Below are positions 1 through 5,231 of a stretch of DNA of 6,328 bases, piece after piece. Below the pieces are notes generated by a model. That model searched no databases and had not been told where the DNA came from. It saw only the letters and a list, made by a program, of their open reading frames with translations. The translations under genes and the position numbers were made by a program. Within the stretch, counting starts at the first letter, position 1. The number at the start of each line of letters is the position of its first letter. Source of the stretch: an uncultured Oscillospiraceae bacterium (GTDB lineage: Bacteria; Bacillota; Clostridia; Oscillospirales; Oscillospiraceae); contig CAAERF010000359.1 in NCBI GenBank assembly GCA_900758315.1, forward strand, positions 1-6,328. The letters are read 5' to 3'.

Positions 1-1
1 C

Positions 2-2710
2 AAACAGAAGCCTCCAAAGGAGAGAAAGCCCAAGGCGCCGAAGCACCGGCGGTCTGGTGAAGCAGATTTCCCAGCTGAGTTTGATGAAGTCCGTGGATAT
101 GAGATCCGCGAAAAGCTCCGGCCCAAGAAAAACACCAGGAAGGAACGGCCTGTCAAGGCCAATAAGGCGAAAAAGAAAGCAAAGAAGCGGCCTGAAAAAG
201 AGCGAATGCCTAAACGCCCCGCCCATATCAAGGAGGAGAAGCCTCCCTGCGTCAATCCGGTGGCAGACTATCTGCCCATTGAGAAGATCGCCAACGGCAT
301 TATCTACACGAAAGACCACCGATTTGTCAAGGTGGTTGAGGTGGTCCCCATCAACTTCATGCTGCGGAGCGCACGGGAACAGAGAAATATTATCTACTCT
401 TTCGTCTCATACCTAAAAATCAGTCCTGTTAAATTGCAGATCAAAGTGCTTACCCGGCGTGCCGACATCAACCGCCACCTGGACACAGTACGCCGTGAAA
501 TGGCGCAGGAGGACAATGAACAGTGCCGCTTGATGCAAGAGGACTATTTGGATTTTGTTCAACAGGTCGGCTCCCATGAGGCGGTTACACGACGCTTCTT
601 TTTGATTTTTGAGTATGAGCCTTGGAACAACACACGGCGCTCCGAACAGGAAGATGAGGCAATTCAATCTCTCCAAAGTGCTGTCCACACGGCATCCAAT
701 TACCTGCGTCAATGCGGCAACGAGGTCGTTGTCCACGAAAACGAGGACGAATTTACCGTAGATGTTTTCTATAATTTATTGTGCCGAAATGAAAGTGCGG
801 TCAAGTCTCTGTCGGTGCGGGTGCAGGAAGTTGTGACGCAGTATCTCGACAAGGGGCGGGAGGGTGAGATTGACCGCATCCCGGCGGCTGAATTTGCTGC
901 TCCCAAAAGCATCGACTTCACCCATGGACGGTATCTCTGTATAGACGGGCTGTACTATACCTATTTGCTCGTCCCATCAGATGGTTACAAAACCCAGGTG
1001 CCCGCGGGCTGGCTGAGTTTGATCGTCAATGCCGGTGATGGTATTGACCTCGATATGTTTCTTTCGCGTCAACCCAAAGAGCGCATTATTCAGCGGGTCG
1101 GCCAGCAGCTCCGCATCAACCGGTCAAAAATCAAGGATGCCAGCGATACGAACACGGACTTCGATGATATAGACGGCGCTATTCGGAGCGGCTATTTTCT
1201 GAAGGAGGGTCTTGCGAACAATGAGGATTTCTATTATCTCAACCTGTTGATTACTGTGACCGCCCCTTCTGTGGAGGATCTGGAGTGGAAGGCCAGCGAA
1301 ATAAAAAAGCTCCTGCTTTCGCAGGATATGGATGTCTGCACCTGCCATTTTCGGGAGGAGCAGGCATTTTGTTCTGCCCTCCCGCTGGTTTCCATGGAAA
1401 AGGGACTGTTCGAGCGTGGTAAGCGCAACCTGTTGACTGGAGGCGCGGCCAGCTGCTATCCGTTCACTTCGTTTGAGATGTGCGACGACAACGGAATCCT
1501 TCTGGGGGTCAACAAATATAACAGTTCCCTCATCATCGTGGATATTTTCAACTCTGCGATTTACAAGAACGCCAATATGGCGATCCTGGGTACCAGCGGC
1601 GCAGGCAAGACCTTTACGATGCAGCTCATGGCGTTAAGAATGAGGCGGAAAAACATTCCCGTTTTCATCATTGCGCCGCTGAAAGGGCACGAATTCCACC
1701 GTGCCTGTGCCAATGTAGGCGGGGAGTTTATCCAGATTTCCCCGGCCAGCCCGCACTGCATCAATGTGATGGAGATCCGCAAGGTGGATCGGTCTGTCAG
1801 CGAGCTTCTGGACGGACCGGGAATCCAGCTCTCCGAACTGGCCGCCAAAATCCAGCAACTCCACATATTCTTCAGTCTGTTGATCCCTGATATGTCTCAC
1901 GAGGAACGGCAGCTGTTGGATGAGGCTCTGATCCGCACCTACAATTCCAAAGGTATCACCCATGACAACGCCTCATTGGAAGACCCGGCCAATCCGGGCT
2001 GCTACCGGGAGATGCCGGTGCTGGGCGACTTGTATGAGATTTTGAAGGCCGCCCCGGAAACCACTCGCATGGCCCATATCCTCAACCGTCTGGTGAATGG
2101 CTCCGCCAGTACCTTTAACAAGCAGACCAATGTGCGGCTGGATAATAAGTACACCGTACTGGATATTTCCTCGCTTACTGGTGATTTGCTGACTGTGGGG
2201 ATGTTCGTGGCCCTTGATTTCGTTTGGGACCGCGCCAAAGCTGACCGCACCGAGGAAAAAGCCATTTTTATTGACGAGTGCTGGCAGCTTCTTTCCGGCG
2301 CCGGAGCCACCGGCACCCGGCTGGCCGGTGATTTCGTTTTGGAAATTTTCAAAACCGTCCGCGGCTTCGGTGGGTCAGCGATCTGTGCCAGCCAGGACCT
2401 GAACGACTTTTTCAATCTGGACGAAGGCCGTTTCGGGAAAGGCATCATCAACAACAGCAAGACTAAGATCATTCTCAATCTGGAGGATGACGAAGCGGAG
2501 CGTGTCCAGGACACCCTCCATCTCTCTGACGCAGAAACGATGGAGGTCACACACTTTGAGCGCGGCAGCGGCCTGATCTCTACCAATAACAACAATATCA
2601 TGGTGGAGTTCAAGGCCAGTCCATTGGAAAAGGATCTCATAACCACAGACCGCAGGGAGCTGCGGGAGCTTTTGGAGCGCAAGCGTCAGGAACAAGCTGA
2701 TTCCGCTTAA
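2..2710 (+). CDS. virB4: VirB4-type conjugative transfer ATPase (TrsE/CD1110-like), 5' end outside the window
   Basis: Cytoplasmic ATPase that energises assembly of the type IV secretion channel and DNA transfer in Gram-positive ICEs. Residue numbers count from the internal ATG at 206. The N-terminal VirB4/TraC-like domain (about 20-400) is followed by the motor domain: Walker A GTSGAGKT (462-469, positions 1589-1612), Walker B IFIDE with D690/E691, R719 in TVRGFGG as a possible arginine finger, and the ASQD motif with Q730. All key ATPase residues are present. ATG 206 gives 834 residues, a normal family length, but it has no good Shine-Dalgarno. The frame stays open to the left edge for 68 more codons, very rich in Lys, Arg and Pro, so I take the real start to be outside the window. 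A terminator 14 bp downstream ends the operon. The function is secure; the start and the closest subfamily (CD1110, named from memory) are less so. Confidence 0.93.
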   Translation, partial: KQKPPKERKPKAPKHRRSGEADFPAEFDEVRGYEIREKLRPKKNTRKERPVKANKAKKKAKKRPEKERMPKRPAHIKEEKPPCVNPVADYLPIEKIANGIIYTKDHRFVKVVEVVPINFMLRSAREQRNIIYSFVSYLKISPVKLQIKVLTRRADINRHLDTVRREMAQEDNEQCRLMQEDYLDFVQQVGSHEAVTRRFFLIFEYEPWNNTRRSEQEDEAIQSLQSAVHTASNYLRQCGNEVVVHENEDEFTVDVFYNLLCRNESAVKSLSVRVQEVVTQYLDKGREGEIDRIPAAEFAAPKSIDFTHGRYLCIDGLYYTYLLVPSDGYKTQVPAGWLSLIVNAGDGIDLDMFLSRQPKERIIQRVGQQLRINRSKIKDASDTNTDFDDIDGAIRSGYFLKEGLANNEDFYYLNLLITVTAPSVEDLEWKASEIKKLLLSQDMDVCTCHFREEQAFCSALPLVSMEKGLFERGKRNLLTGGAASCYPFTSFEMCDDNGILLGVNKYNSSLIIVDIFNSAIYKNANMAILGTSGAGKTFTMQLMALRMRRKNIPVFIIAPLKGHEFHRACANVGGEFIQISPASPHCINVMEIRKVDRSVSELLDGPGIQLSELAAKIQQLHIFFSLLIPDMSHEERQLLDEALIRTYNSKGITHDNASLEDPANPGCYREMPVLGDLYEILKAAPETTRMAHILNRLVNGSASTFNKQTNVRLDNKYTVLDISSLTGDLLTVGMFVALDFVWDRAKADRTEEKAIFIDECWQLLSGAGATGTRLAGDFVLEIFKTVRGFGGSAICASQDLNDFFNLDEGRFGKGIINNSKTKIILNLEDDEAERVQDTLHLSDAETMEVTHFERGSGLISTNNNNIMVEFKASPLEKDLITTDRRELRELLERKRQEQADSA

Positions 2711-2724
2711 AAGGCATTTTCTCT

Positions 2725-2751
2725 GGGAGGTGCGGAAGCGCCTCCCTTTAT
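2725..2751 (+). terminator. Intrinsic terminator after virB4
   Basis: Arms 2725-2733 (GGGAGGTGC) and 2738-2746 (GCGCCTCCC) pair over 9 bp with one G-U wobble around a GGAA (GNRA) tetraloop, followed at once by TTTATT. It starts 14 bp after the virB4 stop codon, so it probably ends the transfer operon and leaves the radical SAM gene to another promoter or to readthrough. Confidence 0.82.
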
Positions 2752-2754
2752 TGC

Positions 2755-2827
2755 GCGGAGTAGTGTAAAGAACATGGTTGGATGCTTTACCAACAGACGG
2801 CGGGGCAGTACCGTCCTCCGCAACCAT
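2755..2827 (+). ncRNA. Candidate structured leader RNA, three-way junction with possible pseudoknot, class unknown
   Basis: These 73 nt hold nested complementary segments that can coexist. P1 pairs GCGGAG (2755-2760) with CTCCGC (2816-2821). P2 pairs GTAAAG (2765-2770) with CTTTAC (2785-2790), extended past an AA bulge by CAT (2773-2775) with ATG (2782-2784). P3 pairs GACGG (2796-2800) with CCGTC (2811-2815) and abuts the 3' arm of P1. The P2 loop GGTTGG (2776-2781) can pair through GGTT with AACC at 2822-2825, just outside P1, as a pseudoknot. Alternative pairings, GTTGG with CCAAC (2790-2794) and ATGGTTG with CAACCAT (2821-2827), would compete, as in a switch. It lies between the virB4 terminator and the radical SAM gene, so a cis-regulatory leader or small RNA is plausible. 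I do not recognise a known riboswitch or ribozyme. The strand is assumed from gene direction, and the structure was found by eye without an energy calculation. Confidence 0.4.
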
Positions 2828-2853
2828 TTAGAATTTTATATGAGGTGAGTCCA

Positions 2854-2874
2854 ATGTATCCGACAATAAAGTAA
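2854..2874 (+). CDS. Possible leader peptide (MYPTIK)
   Basis: A six-codon ORF starts at ATG 2854, five bases after a GAGGTGA Shine-Dalgarno (2842-2848) that matches the 16S tail over 7 bases. It sits between the candidate structured RNA and the radical SAM gene. The signal is better than expected for random sequence, so it may be a leader peptide or the remnant of a longer small gene. Nothing in the peptide suggests a function. Confidence 0.22.
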   Translation: MYPTIK

Positions 2875-2890
2875 TCAAACAATGAATTTA

Positions 2891-2898
2891 GAGGTGAT
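2891..2898 (+). promoter_or_regulatory. Shine-Dalgarno of the radical SAM gene, without a start codon after it
   Basis: GAGGTGAT matches the 16S rRNA 3' tail over 8 bases. At the distance where a start codon is expected, the in-frame triplet is TAA (2900-2902), followed directly by the open radical SAM frame. This placement suggests that the original ATG was at or beside 2900. Confidence 0.6.
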
Positions 2899-2902
2899 AT
2901 AA

Positions 2903-3742
2903 AGCGAGTTTAAGAGTTTCTTTAAGCAAGTTGGAGGCAATGAAGGCGACAAATGCAAATATAACACCCGTTTAGATACTTACGGCTGCGGCTGTCAACA
3001 CAACTGTAACTACTGCTATGCCCGTTCATTGCTTCATTTTCGTGGATTATGGGATGCGGCGCATCCTCGTGTTGCAGACATTGAAAAGGTCCGGCGGAAA
3101 ATCCGCAGTCTCCCACCCGGAAGCATCATCAGGCTTGGAGGCATGACAGACTGTTTTCAGCCCTGTGAACTCCAGTACCGCACTACCTACCAGACCATCC
3201 AGGAGATGAATCTGTGCAGGGTAAGCTATCTCATCGTCACGAAGTCTGCACTTCCCGCTGCCCCGGAGTATTTAGAGATCTTGGACAAGGAACTGGCCCA
3301 TATTCAAATTACCGTGACCTGCCTGGACGATGCACAAACCGCCCAATTTGAAAAGGCCAGTCCTCCCAGCCAGCGTATCCGCGCAATTCAGGCTCTGCAA
3401 GCGGAAGGGTATGATGTGGCAATCCGATTAAGCCCCATCATCGAGGAATACATGGATTTCGACAAGCTGAATGATTTGGGAATTGAGCGGTGTGTGGTTG
3501 AATTTCTGCGTGTCAATTCGTGGATTAAGCAGTGGTTTCGGGGTGTTGATTTCTCTAAATATACCGTGCGGCAGGGAGGCTACTATCATCTTCCTTTGAA
3601 AGAAAAGCAGCGGATCGTGGAAAAAATCCATATTCCGCAGAAGACAATCTGTGAAGATGTAACGGAACACTATCAATTCTGGAGGGATTTTGTAAATCCC
3701 AATAAAGAGGATTGCTGTAATCTCCGGAAAACGCATCATTGA
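2903..3742 (+). CDS. Radical SAM protein, SPL-like, apparent loss of start codon
   Basis: Single-domain radical SAM protein of about 279 residues, counted from the first codon after the in-frame stop at 2900. The SAM/[4Fe-4S] motif CX3CX2C is intact at C31, C35 and C38 (2993-3016), preceded by an extra Cys-Gly and followed by Tyr-Ala. A GGMTDCFQP segment (79-87) resembles the TDPYQP region of spore photoproduct lyase-like (SPL) proteins, and the C-terminus has a Cys pair (C271-C272). It is shorter than true SplB (about 340 residues), so photolyase activity is not implied; substrate unknown. Its start is the oddity. No ATG, GTG or TTG lies in frame between the stop at 2900-2902 and TTG 3029, and 3029 would remove the cluster cysteines. 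The Shine-Dalgarno at 2891 fits a start at about 2900. Either the start was mutated or deleted, or the sequence has an error. It is probably an accessory gene carried on the element. Confidence 0.8.
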   Translation, partial: SEFKSFFKQVGGNEGDKCKYNTRLDTYGCGCQHNCNYCYARSLLHFRGLWDAAHPRVADIEKVRRKIRSLPPGSIIRLGGMTDCFQPCELQYRTTYQTIQEMNLCRVSYLIVTKSALPAAPEYLEILDKELAHIQITVTCLDDAQTAQFEKASPPSQRIRAIQALQAEGYDVAIRLSPIIEEYMDFDKLNDLGIERCVVEFLRVNSWIKQWFRGVDFSKYTVRQGGYYHLPLKEKQRIVEKIHIPQKTICEDVTEHYQFWRDFVNPNKEDCCNLRKTHH

Positions 3743-3800
3743 CAGTTCCAATACGCCTATAAGACGCCTTTTTTCCCTACTATTCTCGAAAAACGCCGGA

Positions 3801-3829
3801 TTGACGCTCTAATGGCGTCTTTCCACAAT
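3801..3829 (+). promoter_or_regulatory. Candidate sigma-A promoter for the 3893 gene, with a palindrome over the -35
   Basis: TTGACG (3801-3806) and CACAAT (3824-3829) are 17 bp apart, a good -35 with a mediocre -10 (4 of 6 bases of TATAAT). Transcription would begin near 3836, leaving a leader of about 57 nt. The palindrome GACGC (3803-3807) / GCGTC (3815-3819) overlaps the -35 and spacer, where a repressor could bind. Confidence 0.3.
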
Positions 3830-3851
3830 TCCTATTTAACAATGCGCTTTG

Positions 3852-3872
3852 AAGGCGTCTGATTGGCGCCTT
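3852..3872 (+). promoter_or_regulatory. Hairpin just upstream of the 3893 ribosome binding site
   Basis: AAGGCGTC (3852-3859) pairs with GGCGCCTT (3865-3872) over 8 bp with one G-U wobble around a TGATT loop. The stem ends 4 bases before the Shine-Dalgarno. It lacks a proper T-tract (only TTTAATAAA follows), so a role in translation control or transcript protection is more likely than termination. Confidence 0.4.
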
Positions 3873-3876
3873 TAAT

Positions 3877-3887
3877 AAAGGAGGTGA
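3877..3887 (+). promoter_or_regulatory. Exceptionally strong Shine-Dalgarno fixing the start at 3893
   Basis: AAAGGAGGTGA matches the 16S rRNA 3' tail over 11 bases. ATG 3893 lies 8 bases after the GGAGG core. This rules out the in-frame TTG at 3863, which lies within the upstream hairpin. Confidence 0.88.
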
Positions 3888-3892
3888 GCCCC

Positions 3893-4420
3893 ATGAAGAC
3901 CAGGGCTGAAATCTATGGGAACGAGGCTACGGACTTGCTACGGATCGTGACGATGTACCCCGGCCTCTGTGAACACCAGCTTCTTTGTTTTCACCCTGGC
4001 AAAGAAGATACTACAAAGGCCCTGCTCTCTCATTTGGAGAGGCAGGGCCGCATTTTTCAAACAGACGGCGGTGGTTATTTCCTAGCAGGGCAAACACCAA
4101 AAACTGACCATGCGCTTGTCCGGGCAGTGTGGGTCCTGCTGGACTTCATCCGACAGGTAGATTACCACGCTCCGGCTGATTTTCCCGTTAAACTCGTGTT
4201 TTTTGCCGACGGTGAATTATATGAGATTGCTTATATTGCCGCCGGGCAGGAGGCACTTGTCTGCCATGCTCTGCGGGGCAACAAAGGGGGAAGCCGCCGT
4301 ATCATGCTGGTCGATACTCCGGCGCAAATCGCCCAAATCGACTGTCCGGGCATATCCGGATTTTGTACTGTAGACGAGGAAGGCCAGACAAATTATTTCA
4401 AGAAAGCAGGAGGCACATGA
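3893..4420 (+). CDS. Winged-helix ICE protein, DUF5697-like
   Basis: Predicted soluble protein of 175 residues, with no signal peptide or membrane segment. Residues 10-66 look like a winged helix: helix NEATDLLRIVTMYP, then CEHQLLCF, then a recognition-type helix TTKALLSHLERQG and a wing ending GGGYFLAG. The C-terminal part (about 98-150) alternates beta-like stretches (PVKLVFFADG, YEIAYIAAG, RRIMLVDT) and may be a small alpha/beta effector domain. From memory it resembles DUF5697, found on Clostridia ICEs; its function is unknown. The winged helix suggests DNA binding in control or replication of the element, which is inference. The next gene begins directly after its TGA and takes its Shine-Dalgarno from this gene's last codons, so the two are co-translated. 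The leader carries repeats and a hairpin that may regulate both. Confidence 0.87.
   Translation: MKTRAEIYGNEATDLLRIVTMYPGLCEHQLLCFHPGKEDTTKALLSHLERQGRIFQTDGGGYFLAGQTPKTDHALVRAVWVLLDFIRQVDYHAPADFPVKLVFFADGELYEIAYIAAGQEALVCHALRGNKGGSRRIMLVDTPAQIAQIDCPGISGFCTVDEEGQTNYFKKAGGT
4408..4413 (+). promoter_or_regulatory. Shine-Dalgarno inside the preceding gene, selecting TTG 4421
   Basis: AGGAGG lies 7 bases before TTG 4421 but only 3 before the ATG at 4417 in the ATGA stop overlap. That ATG opens another frame, which stops after 22 codons. Spacing and frame both favour the TTG. Confidence 0.75.
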
Positions 4421-5083
4421 TTGGATCGAAAACTAATATCCCACCGCATTGGAAGCATTCTCGACGATATATCCCGTCTGAGTAATGCGCTGTACGCGCT
4501 GGACACCACTGACATCCAGCGTTACCCCGACAACTATGAAACACTTTCCATAGATGCCGCTTTACGGGCAGAGCGGATTGCCTGCCGGCTGCGGCATCTG
4601 ATTTATTCCAGTACAACCATCCGCAAAGGTGACTATCTCAAATCCGCCGGTGTAATGCACGGCATCACTGTCAACTGCGAGAACAGAGTGCTGGAGGTGA
4701 CGCTGCCCTGTTTGCTGCCAAAGCGCAAACAGCGGCAAAGCGATGAGTTCCTGTTGGACCCGCTCTATTTTGTCCTTGATCAATACGCCAGAGAACACCC
4801 ACTTCCGTATTACCGCGATTGCGTTGTCTGCTTCGCCCAGGTCTATGACCGGGCACTTCCCGACAGGAGGATACGCGATTACGATAATTTGTCGGAAAAG
4901 CAATTACTGGATCTTCTCTCTTCCTTTGTGATGGCTGATGATACCGGCCTGTTGTGCGACGCCTATAACACGGCTGAACTGGGCGACCAGGATTGCACAA
5001 AAATCTACATCATGGAGAAGCAGCGTTTTCCGCAATGGCTGACAGAGCATAAAACGAGTCTAAAATCCATCTCGGATTTTTGA
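4421..5083 (+). CDS. DUF6100-like protein with a RusA-like C-terminal domain
   Basis: Predicted soluble protein of 220 residues from TTG 4421, chosen by the AGGAGG 7 bases upstream. The N-terminal half (1-100) is mostly helical, with a conserved-looking block RAERIACRLRHLIYSSTTIRK (49-69). The C-terminal half matches the pattern of the RusA Holliday-junction resolvase: a strand (VVCFAQVYDR), PDRRIRDYDN (147-156), K160, D164 and the DD pair at 173-174. E. coli RusA has MPDRRRRDLDN with catalytic D70 and D72, a Lys nearby, and D91 in a DD pair. All three acidic positions therefore have counterparts (D153, D155, D174). The family name DUF6100 is from memory. A structure-specific nuclease or DNA-junction-binding role in processing the element's DNA is inference, and a degenerate RusA fold is possible. 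It is translationally coupled to the winged-helix gene before it and followed by a terminator. Confidence 0.85.
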   Translation: MDRKLISHRIGSILDDISRLSNALYALDTTDIQRYPDNYETLSIDAALRAERIACRLRHLIYSSTTIRKGDYLKSAGVMHGITVNCENRVLEVTLPCLLPKRKQRQSDEFLLDPLYFVLDQYAREHPLPYYRDCVVCFAQVYDRALPDRRIRDYDNLSEKQLLDLLSSFVMADDTGLLCDAYNTAELGDQDCTKIYIMEKQRFPQWLTEHKTSLKSISDF

Positions 5084-5130
5084 CCATTTGAGGCCTTCTC
5101 CGGCCCGACATCCAGCGAAGCGGCTGAAAC

Positions 5131-5151
5131 GCCCGATTTTCCGGGCTTTTT
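5131..5151 (+). terminator. Intrinsic terminator after the DUF6100-like gene
   Basis: GCCCG (5131-5135) pairs with CGGGC (5142-5146) around the loop ATTTTC, followed by five T (5147-5151) and preceded by AAAC. It lies 47 bp after the stop codon. The stem is short but GC-only, and the U-tract is clear. Confidence 0.65.
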
Positions 5152-5169
5152 CCCCTCATGGGGAGGCCC

Positions 5170-5205
5170 ATTTTTACCGAAGTCCTCAGTCATTACGGTA
5201 AAAAT
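5170..5205. repeat. 10-bp perfect inverted repeat, operator-like
   Basis: ATTTTTACCG (5170-5179) and CGGTAAAAAT (5196-5205) are perfect inverted copies with a 16-bp spacer. Their centres are 26 bp apart, between two and three helical turns. It lies 27-62 bp upstream of the TTG of the next winged-helix gene, a natural place for an autoregulatory operator or, in RNA, a leader hairpin. The 3' arm is not followed by a T-tract, so it is not a terminator. Confidence 0.55.
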
Positions 5206-5219
5206 CCTGTGCTTTCAAG

Positions 5220-5227
5220 GGAGGTGA
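5220..5227 (+). promoter_or_regulatory. Shine-Dalgarno pointing to TTG 5232, out of frame with the main ORF
   Basis: GGAGGTGA matches the 16S tail over 8 bases and is well spaced from TTG 5232. That TTG opens a frame that ends at TGA 5292, while the long downstream ORF is in the -1 frame. This is central to the frameshift interpretation of the following gene. Confidence 0.75.
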
Positions 5228-5231
5228 CTAC

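Larger units (their letters stand above)
3750..3872. repeat. Imperfect 21-bp inverted repeats bounding a 123-bp intergenic segment
   Basis: Positions 3750-3770 match the reverse complement of 3852-3872 at 17 of 21 bases. The core AGACGCCTT (3762-3770) against AAGGCGTCT (3852-3860) is perfect. Each arm holds two CGCC/GGCG boxes 11 bp apart, about one helical turn. A related copy lies in the middle (3803-3819). AAGACGCC (3761-3768) is also a perfect complement of GGCGTCTT (3814-3821), so left-middle and left-right pairings exclude each other. It could be a set of protein-binding sites, an attenuator-like RNA or a tiny MITE-like insertion. I saw no clear target-site duplication. Confidence 0.6.

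Noticed and set aside
57..416. 119-codon plus-strand ORF overlapping the VirB4 start
   Set aside because: An Arg/Ser-rich translation in another frame of the virB4 coding sequence, with no ribosome binding site.
2002..2682. 226-codon ORF on the minus strand
   Set aside because: Lies wholly antisense to the conserved VirB4 motor domain, has a low-complexity Ser/Arg-rich translation and no ribosome binding site; a shadow of the real gene.
3029..3742. TTG 3029 as the start of the radical SAM protein
   Set aside because: It would remove all three iron-sulfur cysteines, and the upstream frame is clearly coding.
3743..3775. Terminator for the radical SAM gene at the T-run 3769-3774
   Set aside because: The six T follow AAGACGCC, but no upstream segment pairs with it. 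Its complements lie downstream, so it is not a standard intrinsic terminator.
3863..3892. TTG 3863 as the start of the DUF5697-like protein
   Set aside because: It lies in the loop and stem of a hairpin without a ribosome binding site, whereas ATG 3893 has an 11-base Shine-Dalgarno at ideal spacing.
4417..4485. ATG 4417 (ATGA overlap) opening a 22-codon ORF
   Set aside because: Only 3 bases from the Shine-Dalgarno and out of frame with the long conserved-looking protein; TTG 4421 is better placed.
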